Shown in pieces: positions 6,421 to 11,259 of a stretch of 11,259 bases of DNA. The notes beneath the pieces are model-generated. The model ran no database searches. It was not told the DNA's origin and saw only the letters and a list, made by a program, of their open reading frames with translations. Positions within the stretch are counted from its first letter, which is position 1. The number at the start of each line of letters is the position of its first letter. The DNA lies in NCBI RefSeq assembly GCF_001889065.1, contig NZ_LWHB01000123.1:1-11259 (forward strand), written 5' to 3'. Position numbers and translations under genes: made by a program. The stretch comes from Suttonella ornithocola (GTDB lineage Bacteria > Pseudomonadota > Gammaproteobacteria > Cardiobacteriales > Cardiobacteriaceae).

Positions 6421-6588
6421 ATGATTGAAAATGATAATAATTCACAAAAAGCTTCTCCCACCTCTGATACAGTTCCACCTTCAGAAGAGCAACCCACCGC
6501 TCAACCTGATGAAATTGGAGGACCTAAAGGACTAGAACCTACGCGTTATGGCGATTGGGAGCGCAAAGGTCGCTGCATTGATTTTTAA
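6421..6588 (+). CDS. sdhAF4: SDHAF4-like succinate dehydrogenase assembly factor (DUF1674)
   Basis: The protein has 55 residues. The N-terminal half is polar and probably disordered. The C-terminus, EIGGPKGLEPTRYGDWERKG followed by RCIDF, is the hallmark of the DUF1674/SDHAF4 (yeast Sdh8) family. In mitochondria this factor binds the flavinylated SDH flavoprotein before it joins the iron-sulfur subunit and limits oxidant damage; a like role here is inferred. I chose ATG 6421 because the upstream TTG-initiated extension (6364) runs through the promoter-like region and is not family-like. The Shine-Dalgarno sequence is weak (GGA at 6412-6414). It lies 28 bases before sdhC in the same direction, as first gene of the sdh operon. 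Confidence 0.92.
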   Translation: MIENDNNSQKASPTSDTVPPSEEQPTAQPDEIGGPKGLEPTRYGDWERKGRCIDF

Positions 6589-6616
6589 TCTATCATCTAT
6601 TACTTAAGAGGCAATC

Positions 6617-7000
6617 ATGAATAAAGATAATCGTCCACTTTCGCCCCATTTGCAGATTTATAAATTGCCTATGGCTGCGAAAATGTCTATTTTGCACCGT
6701 ATTACCGGCGTTGTTAGTTGTGCTGGTTTAGTATTGCTGACTATTTGGCTAGCAATGACAGCAACTGGCGAAACTGGTTGGCATGATGCAAATAAGCTAT
6801 TCCATAATGCACTTATTGTTCTCATTCTTTTTGCTTTTTCGGGCGCTCTGATTTATCACCTATGCAATGGTATTCGCCATCTAACCTGGGATGCTGGTAG
6901 TAAACATCTCACCATTGATGGGGTCAAAAAATCAGGAAAAGTTACTTTAATTGCAACGGCAGTCCTAACTTTGGTTCTTTGGATTGGCATTTGGTGGTAA
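6617..7000 (+). CDS. sdhC: Succinate dehydrogenase cytochrome b556 subunit
   Basis: The protein has 127 residues and three membrane helices (about 27-49, 64-82 and 106-126). RPLSPHLQIYKLP at 6-18 and SILHRITG at 24-31 are family signatures; Ser24 and Arg28 correspond to the quinone-site residues Ser27 and Arg31 of E. coli. His81 in YHLCNGIRHLTWD is the expected heme b ligand (His84 in E. coli). SdhC anchors complex II in the inner membrane and, with SdhD, forms the ubiquinone site. AAGAGG (6606-6611) precedes the ATG. sdhD follows after 13 bases. Confidence 0.96.
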   Translation: MNKDNRPLSPHLQIYKLPMAAKMSILHRITGVVSCAGLVLLTIWLAMTATGETGWHDANKLFHNALIVLILFAFSGALIYHLCNGIRHLTWDAGSKHLTIDGVKKSGKVTLIATAVLTLVLWIGIWW

Positions 7001-7013
7001 GCAAGGAGAATTT

Positions 7014-7397
7014 ATGAGCATTTTAACCGCTTTAAAACAAGCAAAAGGATTGGGTTCTGGGCATAATGGTACCCATCACTTTATCGTACAGCGTTTAACG
7101 GCTGTTATGTTGATTCCTTTAGTACTATATTTCCTTTATGCCATTATTCTATTAACCGGTGCAAAGACATTCGCTGATGTTACCCATTGGTTCGCCAACC
7201 CTTTTAATAGTGGTGTTTTAATTACTTTTTTAGTTACCGCTTTTTATCATGCCGCTTTAGGCTTACAAGTCGTAATAGAAGACTATATTCATTGCGAGAA
7301 AAGCAAATGGCTATTATTAATTGCAGTTCGTGGATTAGGTGTTTTATTCGCCATTATTGCTGTCGTTTCTGTTTTGCGCTTAGCCCTTGCTTATTAA
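7014..7397 (+). CDS. sdhD: Succinate dehydrogenase hydrophobic membrane anchor subunit
   Basis: The protein has 127 residues with three hydrophobic helices (about 29-49, 67-86 and 98-126). It keeps the family's GSGHNGTHHFIVQRLTAVML opening. His79 in FYHAALGLQ is the likely second heme ligand (His71 in E. coli), and Asp90-Tyr91 in VIEDYIH matches the quinone-contacting Tyr83 region. I chose ATG 7014 because AAGGAG at 7003-7008 sits at good distance. A longer reading from a TTG at 6984 would overlap sdhC and add unrelated residues. The gene lies between sdhC and sdhA with short spacers on both sides, as a standard operon member. Confidence 0.95.
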   Translation: MSILTALKQAKGLGSGHNGTHHFIVQRLTAVMLIPLVLYFLYAIILLTGAKTFADVTHWFANPFNSGVLITFLVTAFYHAALGLQVVIEDYIHCEKSKWLLLIAVRGLGVLFAIIAVVSVLRLALAY

Positions 7398-7412
7398 AAA
7401 GAGAGAAAATTC

Positions 7413-9203
7413 ATGAGTCAAGAATATAAAATTCATCATCATAGTTATGATGTTGTTGTTGTTGGAGCAGGCGGTGCAGGTCTGCGTGCTACCTTTGGCA
7501 TGGCACTCGAAGGCTTAAAAACAGCGTGTGTTACAAAAGTTTTCCCTACTCGCTCACATACGGTTGCTGCACAAGGTGGCGTTGCTGCTGCATTAGGTAA
7601 TATGGGCGAAGATAAGTGGCAATGGCACTTTTACGATACGGTTAAAGGCTCTGACTGGTTGGGCGACCAAGATGCGATTGCCTATATGTGTCGTGAAGCT
7701 ATCCCAGCCATCATTGAACTTGAGCATTATGGTGTTCCTTTCTCTCGTACCAAAGAAGGAAAAATTTATCAACGTCCGTTTGGTGGAATGACCACAAATT
7801 TTGGGGAAGGACAAGCGCAACGAACCTGTGCAGCAGCCGACCGCACAGGTCATGCAATGTTACACACTCTCTATCAACAAGCGCTCAAACATCATGCAGA
7901 ATTTTTTATCGAATATTTTGCAACTGATTTATTAATGGGCGAAGATGGCAGCTGTCGCGGCGTAATCGCATTAGACTTACAAACTGGTGAGCTACACGTC
8001 TTTAATGCGCAAATTGTAGTATTAGCAACAGGCGGTTATGGACGCGCATGGTTATCATGCACTTCTGCTCATACCTGTACCGGAGACGGTAACGGCATGG
8101 TATTACGCGCTGGTATCGCCTTACAAGATATGGAATTTACCCAATTCCACCCAACCGGTATTTATGGTTCTGGATGTTTAATGACAGAAGGTTGTCGTGG
8201 AGAAGGTGGCTACTTAACCAATGGTGAAGGGGAACGCTTCATGGAGCGTTACGCACCAACTGCAAAAGATCTTGCTTCTCGTGATGTCGTTTCTCGTTCA
8301 ATGTCGATTGAAATCCGGGAAGGTCGTGGCGTTGGTAAACATAAAGACCATATTCACCTACACCTTGAGCATTTAGGTGCCGATGTTATCCATAAACGCT
8401 TACCCGGAATCGCTGAAACAGCACGTATTTTTGCAGGCGTAGATGTGACAAAAGAACCTAGCCCAGTTATCCCAACGGTTCACTACAACATGGGCGGTAT
8501 TCCAACCAATTATCATGGTGAAGTTGTCCAACTTAAAGACGGCAATCCAGACAACGTAGTGCCCGGATTAATGGCAATTGGCGAAGCAGCTTGCGTATCT
8601 GTTCATGGGGCAAACCGCTTAGGTTCTAATTCCTTATTAGACTTAGTTGTTTTTGGTAGAGCAGCAGCGCATCGAGCACGCGAAATCGTCAAACCAAACA
8701 GTAAGCCTGAGCCAATCCCAGCAGCAGCATTAGAAAAAGCGCTTGATCGCTTTGCTAGCATTCATCATGCGCGTGGAGATGTTTCTAGCTTCGAAATTCG
8801 TCAAAATATGCAGCGAACTATGCAAACACACGCAGCCGTTTTCCGAACCTCTGATAGCCTCAAAGAAGGTGTAGAAAAAATGGATAAAATCTTCCATGAT
8901 TTTGCAAACATTAAAATTGCAGATGAAAGCCTGAATTGGAACAGCGACTTGGTTGAAACCTTTGAATTGGCCAACCTCCTTTCTTGTGCACAAGTTTCTA
9001 TCGTGGCAGCTGAAAACCGCCACGAAAGCCGAGGTGCTCACGCACATGAAGACTATCCAGAACGTGATGATAAAAACTGGATGAAGCACACGCTCACTTG
9101 GCTTGATAACGACGGTAGCGTTCGCATTGACTATCGCCCTGTCCACGATTACACCGGCACAGACGACGTCGATTATGTTCAACCGAAAAAACGTGTGTAC
9201 TAA
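7413..9203 (+). CDS. sdhA: Succinate dehydrogenase flavoprotein subunit
   Basis: The 596-residue protein (E. coli 588) oxidises succinate to fumarate with covalently bound FAD on the cytoplasmic face of complex II. Visible features are the dinucleotide motif VVVVGAGGAGLRA at 14-26 and TRSHTVAAQGG at 46-56, with His49 as the FAD-attachment residue. FHPTG (His246), LASRDVVSRS (Arg290), HYNMGG (His357) and GANRLGSNSLLDL (Arg402) form the active site. The stretch GGYGRAWLSCTSAHTCTGDG at 207-226 resembles mitochondrial and alphaproteobacterial SdhA rather than E. coli (which has GAGRIYQSTTNAH). An AGAGAGAAAA ribosome site lies just upstream, and sdhB follows after 14 bases. No damage is seen. Confidence 0.98.
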   Translation: MSQEYKIHHHSYDVVVVGAGGAGLRATFGMALEGLKTACVTKVFPTRSHTVAAQGGVAAALGNMGEDKWQWHFYDTVKGSDWLGDQDAIAYMCREAIPAIIELEHYGVPFSRTKEGKIYQRPFGGMTTNFGEGQAQRTCAAADRTGHAMLHTLYQQALKHHAEFFIEYFATDLLMGEDGSCRGVIALDLQTGELHVFNAQIVVLATGGYGRAWLSCTSAHTCTGDGNGMVLRAGIALQDMEFTQFHPTGIYGSGCLMTEGCRGEGGYLTNGEGERFMERYAPTAKDLASRDVVSRSMSIEIREGRGVGKHKDHIHLHLEHLGADVIHKRLPGIAETARIFAGVDVTKEPSPVIPTVHYNMGGIPTNYHGEVVQLKDGNPDNVVPGLMAIGEAACVSVHGANRLGSNSLLDLVVFGRAAAHRAREIVKPNSKPEPIPAAALEKALDRFASIHHARGDVSSFEIRQNMQRTMQTHAAVFRTSDSLKEGVEKMDKIFHDFANIKIADESLNWNSDLVETFELANLLSCAQVSIVAAENRHESRGAHAHEDYPERDDKNWMKHTLTWLDNDGSVRIDYRPVHDYTGTDDVDYVQPKKRVY

Positions 9204-9217
9204 AAAGGAAAATCATC

Positions 9218-10003
9218 ATGGCAGAATTCAAACTTCCTGCAAACTCAGTTGTTAAAGAAGGTAAATACTACCCCGCACCAGCAGATGCTAAAAACGTCCG
9301 TACCTTTAAAATCTATCGTTGGGATCCAGGTAAAAACGAAAATCCGCGCACCGATACCTACGAAATCGATATGGATGACTGCGGACCAATGGTGCTTGAC
9401 GCTCTACTTAAAATCAAAAACGAAATCGATAGCACCTTGACTTTCCGTCGTTCCTGTCGTGAAGGCATCTGTGGTAGCTGTGCGATGAACATTGATGGCA
9501 CCAATACACTTGCTTGCATTTGCGCAACCGATAAAGTTGAAGAAGGCAAAACCGTTAATATCTATCCTTTACCGCATATGCATGTTGTTAAAGACCTTGT
9601 GCCTGATTTAACCCATTTCTATGCACAGCACGCTAGCATTAAACCTTGGCTACAAACAGAAACACCTGCACCAGAACGTGAGCGTCTTCAAAGTGAAGAA
9701 GAACGCGCTAAACTCGATGGACTTTATGAATGTATCCTTTGTGCTTGCTGCTCTACTTCATGCCCAAGCTATTGGTGGAACGGCGATAAATATCTAGGAC
9801 CCGCAATCCTATTGCAAGCTAATCGTTGGATACAAGACAGTCGCGACGAAGCCACGGGTGAACGCCTAGACTTCCTAGAAGATAGCTTCAAACTCTATCG
9901 TTGCCACACCATTATGAACTGCACCAACACCTGTCCAAAAGGACTTAACCCCGCAAAAGCCATTGCGGAAATCAAACAAAAGTTGATTGAACGTCAAGTC
10001 TAG
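9218..10003 (+). CDS. sdhB: Succinate dehydrogenase iron-sulfur subunit
   Basis: This 261-residue subunit passes electrons from SdhA's FAD to quinone. The [2Fe-2S] domain has Cys80, Cys85, Cys88 and Cys100 (SCREGICGSC). The C-terminal domain has Cys172, Cys175, Cys178 and Cys239 for [4Fe-4S], and Cys182, Cys229 and Cys235 for [3Fe-4S]; spacing is identical to E. coli. E. coli has Asp in place of the third [2Fe-2S] cysteine (CGSDG), whereas this protein has Cys as in alphaproteobacteria and mitochondria. It is also about 23 residues longer at the N-terminus than E. coli SdhB (238). AAGGAAA precedes the ATG. It is the last operon gene; no sucAB follows, and a hairpin closes the unit. Confidence 0.98.
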   Translation: MAEFKLPANSVVKEGKYYPAPADAKNVRTFKIYRWDPGKNENPRTDTYEIDMDDCGPMVLDALLKIKNEIDSTLTFRRSCREGICGSCAMNIDGTNTLACICATDKVEEGKTVNIYPLPHMHVVKDLVPDLTHFYAQHASIKPWLQTETPAPERERLQSEEERAKLDGLYECILCACCSTSCPSYWWNGDKYLGPAILLQANRWIQDSRDEATGERLDFLEDSFKLYRCHTIMNCTNTCPKGLNPAKAIAEIKQKLIERQV

Positions 10004-10014
10004 TAACAAATTAA

Positions 10015-10043
10015 AAGCGAGCAAATTAAACATCTGCTCGCTT
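10015..10043 (+). terminator. Terminator of the sdh operon
   Basis: A perfect 9-bp stem (AAGCGAGCA at 10015-10023 and TGCTCGCTT at 10035-10043) with an 11-base loop starts 11 bases after the sdhB stop codon. The following T-run is weak (CTAAGGTTAATTTC), so termination may be partial. Confidence 0.65.
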
Positions 10044-10074
10044 CTAAGGTTAATTTCTAGTATAACTGAATGAG

Positions 10075-10152
10075 TTTAGCTTACATACAAACCGATAAGA
10101 TGCAGTAGCGCGCATTAGTACGGTAAGCCAAACCAACGGTATGTAAGTTAAA
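10075..10152. repeat. 78-base nested palindromic unit, function unknown
   Basis: The outer arms TTTAGCTTACATAC (10075-10088) and GTATGTAAGTTAAA (10139-10152) pair at 13 of 14 positions. Inside, ACCG (10091-10094) pairs with CGGT (10121-10124) and ATGC (10100-10103) with GCAT (10112-10115), both in the same nested order. It is richer in G+C at its core than its surroundings. It may be a miniature repeat element or a structured RNA; nothing in the sequence decides this. Confidence 0.5.
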
Positions 10153-10162
10153 GACATTTAGC

Positions 10163-10204
10163 TATAGTGGTTTAAAAAGTATGCTCATCACAAACCCGAG
10201 CATA
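10163..10204 (+). repeat. Solitary end of the small inverted-end element, with short hairpin
   Basis: TATAGTGGTTTAAAAAGTAT at 10163-10182, followed by GCT, differs from the intact element's left end (10363-10384) by one base within its last 20 bases (AGTGGTTTGAAAAGTATGCT). The following sequence is unrelated. It can instead fold back through TATGCTC (10180-10186) / GAGCATA (10198-10204). This looks like a relic or a truncated copy. Confidence 0.5.
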
Positions 10205-10215
10205 ATTAATATAGC

Positions 10216-10250
10216 TCTAGACTAGCAGAAACACAAGCTGCTACTCTAGA
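10216..10250. repeat. Imperfect hairpin in gene-free stretch
   Basis: TCTAGACTAGCAG (10216-10228) and CTGCTACTCTAGA (10238-10250) pair at 12 of 13 positions around a 9-base loop. No T-run follows. The stretch 10004-10646 has no convincing gene; it holds this hairpin plus the palindrome, element copies and terminators listed separately. Confidence 0.4.
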
Positions 10251-10315
10251 AAAATGGGCAAAGTGGATATTGAATTAACGTTGTATGCATTTTTTAGAAA
10301 GTTGGCTATAACAAT

Positions 10316-10562
10316 TTTGAGACCTTTGCAAAAAATATAAAATAGAGAAATTTCAATTTTTAGTAGTGGTTTGAAAAGTATGCTAAACATACTCTTACAA
10401 AAAATACTTCTTTTAATATATTGATATCTAAATGCTTAACTGCCATTGGATTATTTGATAATATTCCAGCATACTTTTCAAACCACTACCTAAAATCATA
10501 ATGTTAATTTTTCTACTAATAGCAAAAATTAGTATAAAACGGAATTTTGCAAAGATCTCAAA
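10316..10562. mobile_element. Miniature element with IS5-like inverted ends, interrupted by a second element
   Basis: The left end TTTGAGACCTTTGCAAAA (10316-10333) and right end TTTTGCAAAGATCTCAAA (10545-10562) are inverted repeats matching at 17 of 18 positions. From memory, GAGACCTTTGCAAAA-type ends occur on IS5-superfamily elements such as those of Neisseria; this is unchecked. No transposase is encoded, so it is non-autonomous. No clear target duplication is visible. The interior contains the separate element 10363-10490, leaving arms of 29 and 54 bases; the right arm has a small hairpin (10514-10534). Confidence 0.6.
10363..10490. mobile_element. 128-base miniature inverted-repeat element (intact copy)
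   Basis: The ends 10363-10384 and 10468-10489 are perfect 22-base inverted repeats (GTAGTGGTTTGAAAAGTATG, then CT, on the left). TA dinucleotides flank both sides (10361-10362 and 10491-10492) if the right end is taken to include the extra C at 10490, which would fit a TA-target (IS630/Tc1-type) transposition; this is inference. The interior is AT-rich and non-coding. A degenerate copy lies at 5470-5602 without the outer IS5-like ends, showing that this unit moved independently of them. Confidence 0.7.
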
Positions 10563-10572
10563 CTGTATTATA

Positions 10573-10611
10573 TAAAAATAAGGCATAGACAAATATCATC
10601 TATAGCCTTAT
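10573..10611 (-). terminator. Intrinsic terminator of the ComEA-like gene
   Basis: Read on the minus strand, ATAAGGC-T-ATAGA pairs with TCTAT-GCCTTAT (12 bp with one bulged base, 9-base loop) and is followed by TTTTTATAT. Weaker outer pairing (CTGTATT / AATACAG) may extend it. It begins 35 bases after the stop codon of the minus-strand gene at 10647-10931. Confidence 0.75.
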
Positions 10612-10646
10612 ATAAATACAGAAAATATTATATAAGTATGTATTAA

Positions 10647-10931
10647 TTATTTAACTCTATTCTCTAAATTAGATAAATCAGTTTCTTCATCTACGGTTAA
10701 ATCTGAACTTAATTTTTCTACTATCTTATTTCCTATTCCTTTAACCTTAGCTAAGTCGGCAACACTAGAAAATTGTCCATTTTCTTCACGATATTCCACA
10801 ATAGATTTTGCTTTAGACTCGCCAATCCCTTTTAACAACACCAACTCATCTACTGTTGCTGTATTAATATTAATTTTTGCAAAAATAGTGGTACTTATTA
10901 AAGCTAAAACTAAACAAAAAAACTTTTTCAC
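10647..10931 (-). CDS. ComEA-like secreted helix-hairpin-helix DNA-binding protein
   Basis: The 94-residue protein has a cleavable signal peptide (lysines, hydrophobic core 4-17, likely cut after Ala18 before KININTA). It is followed by a ComEA-type tandem helix-hairpin-helix: INTATVDELVLLKGIGESKA with hairpin KGIG at 34-37, and FSSVADLAKVKGIGNKI with KGIG at 64-67. A short acidic tail ends the protein. Such small proteins bind double-stranded DNA in the periplasm during natural transformation in gammaproteobacteria, though some relatives have no proven role. The start is GTG (complement of 10929-10931), with AAGGAG 6 bases upstream. It stands alone between mobile-element material and has its own terminator. 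Confidence 0.85.
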   Translation of the reverse strand: MKKFFCLVLALISTTIFAKININTATVDELVLLKGIGESKAKSIVEYREENGQFSSVADLAKVKGIGNKIVEKLSSDLTVDEETDLSNLENRVK

Positions 10932-11018
10932 TTAGTACTCCTTTTCAAATCTATTAAAATGGTAAGAAATAATACTAATAATAGAATTAAATTAAAAGAA
11001 ATTTATCTTTATAAGAAA

Positions 11019-11046
11019 TTACATATATAGTCAAATCACTTATAAT
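11019..11046 (+). promoter_or_regulatory. Candidate promoter upstream of the IS630-type gene
   Basis: TTACAT (11019-11024), a 16-base spacer and a perfect TATAAT (11041-11046) lie about 70 bases before the transposase ATG. The region is very AT-rich, so chance matches are likely. Confidence 0.35.
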
Positions 11047-11116
11047 CCAATCTATCCAAAGCAGATATAAAGAGCAACTTGTAGTAGAATTATCAAAAAC
11101 AAACTGAGCATATCCT

Positions 11117-11259
11117 ATGACCTACTGCCGCCAATTCCGACAGAAAATTCTTAACGATATTGCTAATGGAGAAACTTGGCGCGCTGTTGCAAAGCGCTAC
11201 AAGATCAGCAAATTCACCGTCTATAGCTGGATTAAAAATCCCCATCCTAAAGGCTTTAC
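11117..11259 (+). CDS. IS630-type transposase or transposase-related protein, N-terminal part (cut by window end)
   Basis: The frame is open from ATG 11117 to the window end, giving 47 codons. MTYCRQFRQKILNDIANGET followed by WRAVAKRYKISKFTVYSWIK is a typical N-terminal helix-turn-helix of IS630-family transposases (RxxAKRYxIS-x-x-TVYxWIK), which binds the element's inverted ends. The catalytic DDE domain would lie beyond the window, so it could be a full transposase, a split orfA, or a remnant. Codons are richer in G+C than the surrounding AT-rich DNA, consistent with a mobile gene. The ribosome site is weak. Confidence 0.75.
   Translation, partial: MTYCRQFRQKILNDIANGETWRAVAKRYKISKFTVYSWIKNPHPKGF

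Noticed and set aside
6984..7013. Upstream TTG start for sdhD
   Set aside because: It overlaps the sdhC 3' end, and a clear AAGGAG at 7003-7008 serves the ATG at 7014.
8730..9182. 150-codon minus-strand open frame over the 3' part of sdhA
   Set aside because: It mirrors highly conserved sdhA codons; its translation is cysteine-, valine- and phenylalanine-rich with no recognisable motif.
10004..10646. CRISPR array or tandem repeat array downstream of sdhB
   Set aside because: The repeats here are inverted pairs and scattered ends, not regularly spaced direct repeats with unique spacers.

Overview
The window reads as chromosomal DNA of an AT-rich gammaproteobacterium. The signs are a YbgE-like protein, a YgfZ/SDH neighbourhood, a TAXI-type TRAP transporter, compact operons with AGGAG-type ribosome binding sites, and short intergenic hairpins. 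I cannot name the species. The small IS/MITE-rich intergenic regions would fit a host-associated or small-genome lineage such as Cardiobacteriales, but that is only an inference.

Positions 1-2707 (+) hold the end of a TAXI TRAP substrate-binding protein gene, a strong hairpin, a small antibiotic-biosynthesis-monooxygenase (ABM) fold gene, and a fused TRAP permease gene coupled to it by an ATGA overlap. Together they look like one importer operon with an added small ABM enzyme. Positions 2715-4564 (-) hold an orphan YbgE-like membrane protein and a conserved 470-residue cytosolic protein of unknown function. Divergent from the latter is a DJ-1/PfpI-family gene (4713-5264). A gene-free stretch (5265-5605) follows, with a long hairpin, a short coding remnant and a decayed copy of a small repeat element.

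Positions 5606-10003 are a respiratory/iron-sulfur block. ygfZ (-) is divergent from an SDHAF4-like assembly factor gene followed by sdhC-sdhD-sdhA-sdhB (+). These encode succinate dehydrogenase (complex II), a factor expected to help mature its flavoprotein, and a protein needed for some Fe-S enzymes. The sdhA and sdhB sequences look like the alphaproteobacterial/mitochondrial type rather than the E. coli type.

Positions 10004-11259 are an AT-rich, gene-poor zone. It holds the sdh terminator, a 78-base nested palindrome, a solitary repeat end, a small element with perfect 22-base inverted ends lying inside a second set of IS5-like inverted ends, a secreted ComEA-like helix-hairpin-helix protein gene (-), and the 5' end of an IS630-type transposase cut by the window edge. 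I see no CRISPR array, tRNA, rRNA or clear defence system. The most original material is the small repeat elements, the conserved unknown protein and the ABM/TRAP linkage, not a complete new system.
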